Source of the DNA: Candidatus Hodarchaeota archaeon
GTDB taxonomy: Archaea > Asgardarchaeota > Heimdallarchaeia > Hodarchaeales > YT1-039
DNA length: 29,344 nucleotides
Assembly (NCBI GenBank): GCA_016840025.1
Contig: JAEOTF010000203.1
Span: 1 to 29,344, forward strand
Direction of reading: 5' to 3'
Shown here one piece after another: positions 1-8,327 of this stretch (position 1 is the stretch's first letter; each line of letters starts with the position of its first letter). The notes under the pieces are model-generated. The model worked only from the letters and a program-made list of their open reading frames with translations, had not been told where the DNA came from and searched no databases. The position numbers and the translations under genes are program-made.

Positions 1-8
1 TATAGTTT

Positions 9-11
9 CAT
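9..11 (-). other. possible start codon of a truncated downstream gene
   Basis: On the minus strand an ATG at 11-9 follows a GGGCGAT stretch, about 50 bases after the stop of the NrfD gene. Only three codons plus two bases fit before the window edge. In the mirror operon the gene after NrfD is tatA at a similar distance, so another small gene may begin here. This is a weak call from position alone. Confidence 0.15.
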
Positions 12-63
12 ATCGCCCTTAATCTTAATTTTTCATTCAGACTGGGTTAAATGCTGGTGACCT

Positions 64-1422
64 TTAATTATTCGATTGTTTTATTACTACTTCAGTTTTA
101 GAGAGAGTCTCTACACTTTTAGTCTCCTTTTCTTCCATTAATTCCCAGATTGAGATAATCGGAAAGAGTTTGGAGAAGACTCCATACGCTATCAGAAAAC
201 CAGCTACAGCTGCAATAGTTATTGATAACTCAACCCAAGTTGGTGAGTATTCTGTCCACTCTTCAGCCACAAAAGGGCGTGCAAGCGCTGGAATAACGAT
301 AATATACCTTTTAATCCACATACCTACTAAAACAAGCAGGGAAGCCAAAGCACTTGCCCAGATAGCTTTCTCACTTTTATATTTCCAACAGGATATGAGC
401 AGGATGATTGTAGGCAGAACAAGGGACAATATCCAGAAAGACCAGAAATATGCTGCATAGGTTCCAAATCCTAGTTCTTCCATCAGTTCTAAGTCAGCAA
501 GAGCCCCTCGATAGGTTGAGGTAATGTATTCGGCTAAAGAAAGGTATGTATAACCCATACAAAATGCGAGTAAAAGGAAACCTAAATTTCTGAAATGTAA
601 ATACGTAATATATTCCTCTAAATGATGCAGTTTCCTAAAAATTGCCATGGCGATCATAATTGCGGCAATTCCTGAAAAAACTGCAGCTGCAACGAAATAG
701 GGTCCAAAAACTGTGCTATGCCACCCCACTCGCCATGTTAGAGCGAAAATGAAAGCAATCACAGTGTGACAAGTGAAAGCAACTGGAATCAGCACTAAAG
801 CTAGTGTGGAAATAATTCTTTCTAATTTCTCCTTTTGTTCATGGGAACCATGCCACCCAAGCGCAAGAATACGATATAGATGCCTTCGAATACTAAACCC
901 TGGTCTTTCGTTAAATTTATCTCTAAGGAGGGCAATATCAGGAATGAGAGGAACATATAAGAATAGGAATGACCCTGTACCATAGGTGGTGACCGAAAGA
1001 AAGTCCCAAAAAAGCGGAGATTGGATTCTAGCTGCAATTGGGACTACAAGTAACCGCTCAATGCGTCCCATATCGATAAATATCATCGAAAAACCAACAA
1101 TAATCCCTATCAGAGTGATTACCTCTGCCATACGTGTAATTGGTTTTCTCCATTCTGCTTGTGTAAGGCGAAGAACTGCTGAAATTAATGTTCCTGAATA
1201 TGAAACTCCAATAAAGTAGATGAAATTAGAGATATAGACCCCCCAAAATATCCGATCATTTAATCCTGTAACTTTTAATCCATTCGTTAATTGATGAATC
1301 CAGGCAATAGCCCCTACAAAGACTATTGAAAGAAGTATAAGCATAAAAAGATAAAAGCGCCAAGTTATATTGAATATTGGTTCTAAAACAGTTGCTTCAA
1401 GTGTTTTTTTATCTTGGTACAT
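64..1422 (-). CDS. NrfD/PsrC-family polytopic membrane subunit (copy 1, intact)
   Basis: A 452-residue, highly hydrophobic protein with roughly ten membrane segments. The N-terminal block (GAIAWIHQL near residue 40, then FWGVYISNFIYFIG, GTLISAVLR and QAEWRKPITRMAEVIT) is the NrfD-family signature. Its length is nearer to the DsrP/HmeB/ActC-type members than to the roughly 320-residue NrfD of nitrite reductase. Family members hold a quinone site in the membrane and exchange electrons with an attached four-cluster ferredoxin. It is the last gene of a minus-strand operon. Its ATG lies 14 bases inside the end of the ferredoxin gene, implying translational coupling. It aligns nearly end to end with the broken rightward copy (6930-8282), including the C-terminal ISIWELMEE. 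Family and complex membership are firm; the substrate is not known. Confidence 0.9.
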   Translation of the reverse strand: MYQDKKTLEATVLEPIFNITWRFYLFMLILLSIVFVGAIAWIHQLTNGLKVTGLNDRIFWGVYISNFIYFIGVSYSGTLISAVLRLTQAEWRKPITRMAEVITLIGIIVGFSMIFIDMGRIERLLVVPIAARIQSPLFWDFLSVTTYGTGSFLFLYVPLIPDIALLRDKFNERPGFSIRRHLYRILALGWHGSHEQKEKLERIISTLALVLIPVAFTCHTVIAFIFALTWRVGWHSTVFGPYFVAAAVFSGIAAIMIAMAIFRKLHHLEEYITYLHFRNLGFLLLAFCMGYTYLSLAEYITSTYRGALADLELMEELGFGTYAAYFWSFWILSLVLPTIILLISCWKYKSEKAIWASALASLLVLVGMWIKRYIIVIPALARPFVAEEWTEYSPTWVELSITIAAVAGFLIAYGVFSKLFPIISIWELMEEKETKSVETLSKTEVVIKQSNN

Positions 1423-2572
1423 CTTTCTTCACCACTCTTCGTGCAAATTGTTCTGATTCGGGTATTTCAACTATTATTTCATTTCTATTTCGATTTGATA
1501 GGTCAATTCTGCATGAATAGAATCCATTAGAATCAGTTCTCCCATTAGCAAGAATATTTTCTCCAAAAATGGTTGTACAGCGAATTATAAGATCTTTTTG
1601 TCTAACAGGGTCACCATGGATGGTAGTTACTAGGATTTCTACAAGTGACTCTTTCTTGGTGTTTTTATCGTAACTGAACTTGATGTCCATCATTGTTTTG
1701 AGTTTATTTCTCCTTTGAGAAGAAAAGACAGGAGGTAAATAGTATACATTTGGATGAGTTCCTTCCTCTTCTTTGTAACGATATCCACCTTTTTCCTTCA
1801 ACGTTTGATTCAAAGGAATTACTTTTTCTCCATTGTAAACCGCATCTTCATTCAAATCTCCGAAATAGATTACTCCTGTTGGGCAGGCTGGTACACATGC
1901 TGGTGGCATTCCTTTGTATGCATGTTCCATACAAAAGTCGCATTTAATTACAGTTCCTCTCTGAAACGGTATTGGTCTTTCTGGAGTATATCCTCTATCT
2001 GTTTCAATTGTGTTAGGAGGATCTCCATACCAAAAGAATCTTGTTTCATAGGGACATGCAGCCATACAGATTCGGCATCCAACGCATTTATTATGATCTA
2101 TAAGGACTGTGCCATCTTTCCGTTTAAAAGTAGCTCCTGTCGGACACACATGCATACAGGGAGGGTTCTCACAATTCTGACATGGCTTTGGAAAGAAGTA
2201 TGGTTCAACTGCATCATCAGTGATCTTATATACACGAATCCAATATTGAGGCGGGTCAGCTTTTATGTACTGGTGATCCTTCCGACATGCATAAGTACAT
2301 CGAGGTTTCTCCCCTGAAGGGTCATCTTCAGGAACAGGCTGATCAACACATCCATTACATTTCGCAAGATCAATTAGAAATCCCCAACGTCTATTAGGGT
2401 CATCAGGTGTTTCTTCTTTATTATTAGGCTGTTTCTTTGTATTTGAAATATTAAACATCTTCTTTATCGGGTCTCTAGTGAGCAAAGTCCCGCCTAATAA
2501 AGCCATGCTCATTCCTGAAAGTGAAAACTTCAGATAATCGCGTCTTGTGCTCTTCAAATTCGATCCACTCAT
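1409..2572 (-). CDS. Tat-exported 4x[4Fe-4S] ferredoxin subunit (DsrO/PsrB/DmsB type, copy 1)
   Basis: The start is placed at the ATG at 2572 (MSGSNLKSTRRDYLKF), which has AGGAT a few bases upstream and yields a twin-arginine signal beginning STRRDYLKFSLSG. The longer open frame reaches into the preceding gene. Sixteen cysteines form four [4Fe-4S] sets: KCNGC...CTYAC, CQNCENPPCMHVC, CVGCRICMAAC and CDFC...CVPAC. This is the layout of the electron-transfer subunits that pair with NrfD proteins. The last ~90 residues are not ferredoxin but a predicted beta-sandwich (TIFGENILANGRTDSNGFYSC) resembling the Ig-like region of the neighbouring DOMON protein. It should sit on the outer membrane face, passing electrons between NrfD and an external partner. 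It begins 10 bases after the DOMON gene and overlaps nrfD. No molybdopterin catalytic subunit is nearby. Confidence 0.9.
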   Translation of the reverse strand: MSGSNLKSTRRDYLKFSLSGMSMALLGGTLLTRDPIKKMFNISNTKKQPNNKEETPDDPNRRWGFLIDLAKCNGCVDQPVPEDDPSGEKPRCTYACRKDHQYIKADPPQYWIRVYKITDDAVEPYFFPKPCQNCENPPCMHVCPTGATFKRKDGTVLIDHNKCVGCRICMAACPYETRFFWYGDPPNTIETDRGYTPERPIPFQRGTVIKCDFCMEHAYKGMPPACVPACPTGVIYFGDLNEDAVYNGEKVIPLNQTLKEKGGYRYKEEEGTHPNVYYLPPVFSSQRRNKLKTMMDIKFSYDKNTKKESLVEILVTTIHGDPVRQKDLIIRCTTIFGENILANGRTDSNGFYSCRIDLSNRNRNEIIVEIPESEQFARRVVKKDVPR

Positions 2573-2582
2573 CACTATCCTT

Positions 2583-3794
2583 CTATGATTCATTAATCTC
2601 ATTTTTCGATAAATTTGGTTGTTTCTTATTTCTGAGACGAAGTAGAATAAACAGAATGTATCCATATACGCTCCAAACAAATATAAGAACTGCCCAGACA
2701 CTTAATTCTACAAAATCAAAGAAAAGATCTTGCGCTGGATCTCTCTCACTTTCTCCTTCAGAACTGAAGAAAATTGTAGAATGGTTTTTACTACCTGCAT
2801 AAACAATATTACCAATTCTTAACTCCTTGAATTGGACTCCAAAAGTATAATTTCCAAGTAAATATTGGTTGGAATAGATAATACTTGCTACTCCAAAACT
2901 ATTAGATGTTTTAGTAGCGATTTCATAGTTCGCGAACTGGGTTTCCCTAAAGAAAACAATGGAATAATTTTCCATAGGATGAGCTGTCTCATTTGCCAGA
3001 GTTGCTTGGATAGTAAAATTCTCTCCTTGCGTAATAGAGGCAGGAATTGTAATATTAATGCCCGTCCGAATAGTAATGACAACCGACTGGATTAATACAG
3101 TAACATAACCCGACCGAATGTGGCCGAATTGTTGGGTGTCATCGGAGGTGGCATGATAGGCAAAAAACATGTCGATCGTTTCATTCATCTGCATGATGGG
3201 ATCTAAACTATCGGTTGTATTGAGCGGCATGATAAACTCTAGAGTGGTATGTGTACCATTTTCCAACGCTTCAAAATTCAGAATATCATAAGTACCGCCT
3301 AATGTAGTATCGTTGGGATGTGAATAATCCGCCTGTCCCGTTTGATCATAGCAGTATGAGGCCCCACCATCGCTTCCTCCAAAAATAATGTTAGAACCCG
3401 TTTTATGGTCTCCAATTCCTAAAGAAACCCAACCCAGTCCCAGGGAAACCAAACCTACTGACAAGTTCACTCCATTATGTTCCCAATATGTCATAATATG
3501 AGTCGTCGGTTCTTCATAGGTGCCTTCGTATTCACCAGGGGCAATAGCCCCATCAATAATAACCTGGGAATTATTATTTAATGGAATCGATACATCATAC
3601 TGAGATAGACTCTTCGATGAACGAGTCGATTTACTAAGCGAGTTTTGATATATTTGATTAGAATTTACATTAACCTTTATTGATGATGAAATTCCTAATA
3701 ACAATAGAATTATCGTTATCAAAACTATATATAACACGTATCTAGTAATCCAATGACCATAAATGAACGACCATCGCACCGTTATCTCATCCAC
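2583..3794 (-). CDS. membrane-anchored DOMON heme-binding-type protein with Ig-like domain (copy 1)
   Basis: 403 residues. There is an N-terminal signal/anchor (about 17-36), a DOMON domain (about 77-236), an Ig-like beta domain (about 245-345), and one C-terminal membrane helix (about 362-388) with a short charged cytoplasmic tail. DOMON hallmarks are GWVSLGIG near 121 and a terminal AYHATSDD...GHIRSGY; the His of GHIRSG (about 225) is at the usual heme-ligand position. The usual Met ligand before the gsDvviG-like segment is not obvious (here GSNIIFGGSDGG), so heme b binding is likely but not certain. It is first in the minus-strand operon, upstream of the ferredoxin and nrfD genes, and may replace the missing catalytic subunit as the external electron partner. 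The DOMON core is almost identical to the divergent copy at 4554. Confidence 0.85.
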   Translation of the reverse strand: MDEITVRWSFIYGHWITRYVLYIVLITIILLLLGISSSIKVNVNSNQIYQNSLSKSTRSSKSLSQYDVSIPLNNNSQVIIDGAIAPGEYEGTYEEPTTHIMTYWEHNGVNLSVGLVSLGLGWVSLGIGDHKTGSNIIFGGSDGGASYCYDQTGQADYSHPNDTTLGGTYDILNFEALENGTHTTLEFIMPLNTTDSLDPIMQMNETIDMFFAYHATSDDTQQFGHIRSGYVTVLIQSVVITIRTGINITIPASITQGENFTIQATLANETAHPMENYSIVFFRETQFANYEIATKTSNSFGVASIIYSNQYLLGNYTFGVQFKELRIGNIVYAGSKNHSTIFFSSEGESERDPAQDLFFDFVELSVWAVLIFVWSVYGYILFILLRLRNKKQPNLSKNEINES

Positions 3795-3981
3795 TAATGC
3801 TATTCGGCTCGTATGTTATGTATTATTAAAGATTCTTTCTTTGTTAATCTATTGATGTGTTAAGATTCAATTATTAACCAAAGTATGCTTGAGGATTCGT
3901 TTTTACAACATAAACCATAGTATTCAATTAACAAATGTAACTCTAATACTATACATAGAGTCAAAATGTAACAACTAAATA

Positions 3982-4009
3982 CCGTTTATACCGTGTAAAG
4001 TGTATAAAC
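3982..4009. promoter_or_regulatory. candidate operator, site 1 of 5 (inverted repeat)
   Basis: GTTTATAC (3984-3991), a 10-nt spacer, then GTATAAAC (4002-4009): a perfect 8-10-8 inverted repeat. It lies 10 to 12 bases upstream of a rightward TATAAGTG element, a position where a bound protein could block or assist TBP/TFB. It shares half-sites and spacing with four other intergenic sites in this window. Confidence 0.55.
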
Positions 4010-4018
4010 TTCAAAAAC

Positions 4019-4028
4019 CATATAAGTG
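4019..4028 (+). promoter_or_regulatory. TATA-like element CATATAAGTG
   Basis: Archaeal TATA-type sequence just after operator site 1. The same TATAAGTG core recurs at 4083-4090, 27245-27252 and 29035-29042 on this strand and at 22755-22762 on the other, always outside genes. If used here it would give a long leader for the DOMON gene at 4554. Confidence 0.4.
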
Positions 4029-4080
4029 TTTTACTTGAAAAATAATCATAAAACCACATAATTTTCCTCTAAATAATGAT

Positions 4081-4090
4081 ATATAAGTGT
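4081..4090 (+). promoter_or_regulatory. second TATA-like element ATATAAGTGT
   Basis: Repeats the TATAAGTG core 62 bases after the first element. It overlaps the short inverted repeat GTGT-AAA-ACAC at 4087-4097. Either element could start a transcript toward the DOMON gene at 4554. Confidence 0.35.
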
Positions 4091-4145
4091 AAAACACCCA
4101 ATTTAGTATACTATCACATAACCAGGGAGTGTTTCTTCGAATTCC

Positions 4146-4161
4146 CCACTAAATTTAGTGG
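4146..4161. promoter_or_regulatory. perfect 16-bp palindrome CCACTAAATTTAGTGG
   Basis: CCACTAAA followed directly by its reverse complement TTTAGTGG. It has no T-tract after it and lies mid-way between divergent operons, so a dimeric regulator site fits better than a terminator. It does not match the 28-nt operator class. Confidence 0.4.
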
Positions 4162-4553
4162 CCATTTCCTTGTTCTTCAATGACTGAAAAGTTCGGCATG
4201 TATAATCATCTTTAAGCCCCCTCTCTTATTTCAATATTATAAAAATAAGATAACAATCATAAAACAGTAGAAAAATAGTCTGCAATTCCAAACGATGATG
4301 ATTCTAAAAATAAATGATTATCAATAAATAATGAAATCCAACTTTTGAGTTGGTTACCTTTTGTAACTTTTTTCGTCTAATAACATTCTAAAAATACTTG
4401 GATTATGTAATCTCATTTACAGGTATGTAATTTCTCGAGTATTTTCATAAATCTGTTAACTAAGTGAGAATCTTTAATAACTGTCCACTTTGTCAGGGTT
4501 TTTAATAAAATTAATAACTTTAATGCTGTTATATCAGTGTTTTTATTATTCTA

Positions 4554-5774
4554 ATGGAAGAGATTTCGGTGAGAAGCCCTATTATTTTTGATTCATCAAA
4601 TCATTTATCAAAATTTGTAGTTTTTTTTCTTATGATGATTTTAGTCTTTTCCTTCGGAAATTCAGTACCAAACATAAGGGGAAACTTAGAACAGCGAACA
4701 CTGGAGAGTTCACAACAGTCCTATGAGCCAATTCCTTTTACTAACACTTCTCAGGTTATTGTTGATGGGGCAATTGCCCCTGGTGAATACGAAGGCATCT
4801 ATGAAGAACCGACGACTCATATTATGACATACTGGGAACATAACGGGGTGAACTTGTCCGTAGGGATGGTTTCCCCGGGACTGGGCTGGGTCTCTTTAGG
4901 AATTGGCGCCCACAAGTTTAATTCTAGCATTATTTTTGGTGGAAGTGATGACGGATCACCTTATTGCTATGATCAAACGGGACAGGCGGATTATTCACAT
5001 CCCAATGATACTGTATTAGGCGGAACCTATGATATTCTGAATTTTGAGGCGTCAGAGAATGGTACTCATACCATTCTAGAGTTTGTCATCCCGCTCAATT
5101 CCGCAGACAATTTAGATCCCATCATGCAGGTGGATGAAACAATCGATATGTTTTTTGCGTATCATGCGACCTCGGATGACACCCAGCAGTTGGGTCACAT
5201 TCGGTCGGGTTATGTTCCAGTATTAATCCAGTCCGCTGTCATTACGATTCAGACAAGCCTTAATATTACAATTCCTGCCTCTGTTCAGCAAGGAGAGAAT
5301 TTTACTATCCAAGCAACTCTACTTGACGAGAATCTAGTACCTCTTAATAATAAAACGTTAGAATTTTTCAGGTTAAGCGAAATACAACCTTTCTATCTAA
5401 TTATCAGTGCAATTTCATCTGATGACTTGGGAAAAGCGAGTCTTATGTATGCTAATTCCGAACTTAGCGGTAATCACACCTTTGGTGTAAGATTTACTGA
5501 AGTTGGAATCAATGCTACACATGTATATAAAAGTAAAGAAGTTCATTCAACAGTTTTCTTTATCACAGAAGAAGATGGAGAGGAAAATCTAGCAATAGAG
5601 CTAATTTTTCTTGCAGCAGAAGTTGTTGTTTGGTTAACACTAGCTACAATCATATGCATCTATTTTTTCGTAATTTACAATCTTTTTCGTATTATTACCG
5701 ATAAGTCCTCTTCTTCAGCAGAAACTGAAGTAGCAGCCAAAAAGAAGAATTCCCAACAGGATGAGAGATTATGA
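4554..5774 (+). CDS. membrane-anchored DOMON heme-binding-type protein with Ig-like domain (copy 2)
   Basis: 406 residues, built like copy 1: N-terminal hydrophobic signal/anchor (about 20-38), DOMON domain (about 75-235, with GLGWVSLGIG, AYHATSDDTQQ and GHIRSGY), Ig-like domain (about 245-350), one membrane helix (about 358-385) and a charged tail. From about residue 75 to 265 it is nearly identical to copy 1, while the signal, the later Ig-like region and the helix differ much more. The conserved GHIRSG His is the probable heme ligand. The ATG has no evident ribosome site. The stop overlaps the next start as ATGA, so the ferredoxin is translationally coupled. It is expected on the outer membrane face as heme-b carrier or external docking subunit of the NrfD complex. 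Confidence 0.85.
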   Translation: MEEISVRSPIIFDSSNHLSKFVVFFLMMILVFSFGNSVPNIRGNLEQRTLESSQQSYEPIPFTNTSQVIVDGAIAPGEYEGIYEEPTTHIMTYWEHNGVNLSVGMVSPGLGWVSLGIGAHKFNSSIIFGGSDDGSPYCYDQTGQADYSHPNDTVLGGTYDILNFEASENGTHTILEFVIPLNSADNLDPIMQVDETIDMFFAYHATSDDTQQLGHIRSGYVPVLIQSAVITIQTSLNITIPASVQQGENFTIQATLLDENLVPLNNKTLEFFRLSEIQPFYLIISAISSDDLGKASLMYANSELSGNHTFGVRFTEVGINATHVYKSKEVHSTVFFITEEDGEENLAIELIFLAAEVVVWLTLATIICIYFFVIYNLFRIITDKSSSSAETEVAAKKKNSQQDERL

Positions 5775-6940
5775 AAAAAACTAGTCGTCGAGATTTTCTT
5801 AAATACACATTCGCTGGAATGGGAACAGCTGTGGTAGGTGGATCTCTGCTTGTAGGGGTTCCAAATGGAACTTTTTTGTCCTCTTCCTCAACTAAGTCGA
5901 ATAAATCTGTTAAAAACTCTTCGATGGATCATGGAAAGGTACCAGATGATTCAAGTAAACACTGGGGTTTTCTTATTGACCTCTCCAAGTGTAATGGATG
6001 TGTGGATCAGTCAATTCCTGAAGATGACCCTACAGGGGAGAAACCTCGATGTAGTTATGCTTGCCGGAAGGATCATTACTATCTAACCGCAGATCCCCCT
6101 CAATATTGGATCCGTGTATATAAACTGGATGAATTTTCCCCTTCTTCCTATTTCTTTCCAAAACCATGCCAGAATTGTGAGAACCCTCCCTGTATGCATG
6201 TGTGTCCGACAGGAGCTACCTATAAACGAAAAGATGGTACAGTCCTTATAGATCATAAAATATGCATTGGCTGTCGGCTATGTATGGCCGCATGTCCCTA
6301 TGAAACACGATTCTTTTGGTTCAAGGAACCACCTAAAGAATATGGGGAAGTTACGCACGAATATTCTCCCGAACATCCAATCCCCTATACAAAAGGAACT
6401 GTTGTCAAATGTGATCTATGTGTTCACAAAGCTTACCAAGGTCAATTACCTGCTTGTGTGCCCGCGTGCCCAACAGGGGCAATATATTATGGAAATTTCA
6501 ATGAAGATGCCGTTTCCAACTCACATGAGGTGATTCCACTTTATAAAACTCTATTGGAAAAGGGAGGATATCGTTACAAGGAAGAGGATGGAACCCGTCC
6601 CTCATGTTACTATCTCCCTCCTGCCAATCAACCCAGAGAGTCTATCCAACGAAATACCATAATAAATCTTGAAATTCATGAATCACGTAATTCTAATGAA
6701 ACACAAACTGCACATATCGTTGTAACACATGAAGATGGCACCTCTGCTACTTTTATCTCAGTGTTATTACGACGAGAGACTCAATTTGGCTCATCAATCA
6801 TAGGGAAAGGTATGACAGATAGTGATGGTTATTTTTCATGTTCTTTCCAATCACTTCCACGAGGGAAGGTGATTTTTGTGGCGGAGTTACCTGAAACTGC
6901 GCAATATAAACGGGCTTCGGTGACTAAACATGTTGTATAA
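5771..6940 (+). CDS. Tat-exported 4x[4Fe-4S] ferredoxin subunit (DsrO/PsrB/DmsB type, copy 2)
   Basis: 389 residues starting with a near-ideal Tat signal (MKKTSRRDFLKYTFAGMG). Four [4Fe-4S] cysteine sets are at C74/C77/C94/C98, C133/C136/C141/C145, C165/C168/C171/C175 and C214/C217/C229/C233. A C-terminal beta domain of about 95 residues follows (LLRRETQFGSSIIGKGMTDSDGYFS). The iron-sulfur core is almost identical to copy 1, whereas the signal and beta domain have diverged. The ATG overlaps the DOMON stop, and the 3' end overlaps the NrfD start by 11 bases, matching the mirror operon. TatA and TatC genes lie just downstream. Role by family: relays electrons between the quinone site of NrfD and an outside partner. 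Confidence 0.92.
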   Translation: MKKTSRRDFLKYTFAGMGTAVVGGSLLVGVPNGTFLSSSSTKSNKSVKNSSMDHGKVPDDSSKHWGFLIDLSKCNGCVDQSIPEDDPTGEKPRCSYACRKDHYYLTADPPQYWIRVYKLDEFSPSSYFFPKPCQNCENPPCMHVCPTGATYKRKDGTVLIDHKICIGCRLCMAACPYETRFFWFKEPPKEYGEVTHEYSPEHPIPYTKGTVVKCDLCVHKAYQGQLPACVPACPTGAIYYGNFNEDAVSNSHEVIPLYKTLLEKGGYRYKEEDGTRPSCYYLPPANQPRESIQRNTIINLEIHESRNSNETQTAHIVVTHEDGTSATFISVLLRRETQFGSSIIGKGMTDSDGYFSCSFQSLPRGKVIFVAELPETAQYKRASVTKHVV

Positions 6941-8282
6941 TAAAGAGCTAGAAGAAAGAATTTTGGAACCTGTTCTCCATATTGGTAAAAGATTCTACAT
7001 CTTTGTTAGTATTCTCATCTTGATAATATTAGCTGGCGCTATTGCATGGATTCATCAACTACAAAGTGGGTTAGGAGTTACTGGATTAAACCAACGTGTG
7101 TTTTGGGGGGTATATATTACGAATTTCATCTTTTTCATTGGGATTTCGCACGCAGGAACATTAATATCCGCAATTCTCCGAGTGGCCCAAGCAGAATGGA
7201 GAAAACCTCTTACCCGCATGGCTGAGGTAATAACCGTAATTGCACTCCTAATTGGTACTTCTATGGTCATTATAGATTTGGGACGTCCTGAAAATATCTG
7301 GTTAGTACCAATCAAGGGACGATTACTATCACCAATCTTTTGGGATTTTGTTTCAATCTAATTATATGTCACTGGTTCTAGCCTTTTTCTCTATCTCCCA
7401 ATGATTCCTGATATTGCTATTCTTAGGGATAAATTCAATGAAATATCAGGACGTAATTTACGTAAATATTTATACCGTATTTTAGCGTTAGGATGGCATG
7501 GTTCCCATGAACAAAAGGAGCGATTAGAAAGAAATATGGGAATAATGGCTATTTTAATCATTCCTATTGCAGTTACTGTACACACTGTAATATCTTGGAT
7601 ATTTGCTTTGACTTGGCGAGTTGGATGGCATAGTACAATTTTTGGTCCCTACTTCGTTGTTGGTGCGATTTACTCGGGGATTGCGACTATCATTTTTGTA
7701 ATGGCACTCTTTCGTAAGATCTATCACTTTGAAGATATTATTACCTCTGAACAATTTAAATATCTGGGACTTCTTCTTCTTTCCTTTGTTGGCCTATATC
7801 TGTACTTTACCTTATCGGAATACCTAACGTCTGTATATCGAGGTGTTGATGCAGACGTAGAGTTGTTGGAAGAATTGATAGTAGGCAGTTATGCACCCCA
7901 TTTCTGGATTTTCTTTGCTGGGGGGATGGTTATACCCGGAATTCTTCTATCCATCGCCTGTTGGAAATCCCAAAGCGAATTAGCTATCCATACAATCACA
8001 CTTGCAGCAGTATTAGTCGTAATTGGAATGTGGATGAAGAGGTTCGTGATTGTTGTTCCTTCCCTCGCTCGACCCTTTGTAGCATCATTTTGGACCCCTT
8101 ATACGCCAACATGGGTTGAGATCGTAATCACAATAGCTTCTGTTGCAGGTTTCATATTAGCTTATGCTATTTTCTCCAAACTGTTTCCGATAATCTCAAT
8201 CTGGGAACTAATGGAAGAAGAGGAGACGAAAAGTGGAGAGACTCTCTCCAAAGCTGAAAAAATAGAAAATATAAGTACTTAA
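6930..8282 (+). pseudogene. NrfD/PsrC-family membrane subunit (copy 2) interrupted by an in-frame TAA
   Basis: Codons 1-143 (MLYNKELEERILEPVL...FWDFVSI) and the sequence from 7362 onward (LYVTGSSLFLYLPMIPDIAILRDKF...) are in the same frame and align continuously with copy 1. A single TAA at 7359-7361 stands where copy 1 has Thr (FLSVTTYGTGS). There is no frameshift and the rest is well preserved (LTSVYRGVDADVELLEEL, ISIWELMEEEE), so the break is recent, a sequencing error, or read through. The nearest ATG after the stop (7401) would lack the N-terminal helices. TAA is not the pyrrolysine codon, so known recoding does not explain it. If the stop is real, the DOMON/ferredoxin pair of this operon may use the copy-1 NrfD. 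Confidence 0.85.
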
Positions 8283-8327
8283 AAGGGTAATATGGTCATC
8301 GATAATAAATTCCTATGGTGAAAATGT

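Larger units (their letters stand above)
3795..4553. other. 759-bp divergent control region, no convincing gene
   Basis: Very AT-rich spacer between the two mirrored operons. It holds a 28-nt inverted-repeat operator candidate (3982-4009), two TATA-like elements reading rightward (4019-4028 and 4081-4090), the 10-bp palindrome TAGTATACTA (4104-4113), a perfect 16-bp palindrome (4146-4161), and for the leftward operon a TTTAATAATA stretch near 3822-3831. The longest small frame (ATG at 4078, 35 codons) has no ribosome site and no family resemblance. The rightward gene starts without a Shine-Dalgarno sequence, so its transcript is either leaderless from a promoter close to 4554 or has a ~500-nt leader from the upstream TATA elements. 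Confidence 0.6.

Noticed and set aside
1754..2317. 187-codon plus-strand frame inside the copy-1 ferredoxin gene
   Set aside because: Shadow of the cysteine-rich ferredoxin on the other strand; no family resemblance.
4078..4185. 35-codon frame in the divergent control region
   Set aside because: No ribosome site, no recognisable features, and it overlaps TATA-like and palindromic elements.
7359..7361. pyrrolysine or selenocysteine readthrough of the NrfD stop
   Set aside because: The codon is TAA, not TAG or TGA, and no SECIS-like stem-loop was noticed after it.
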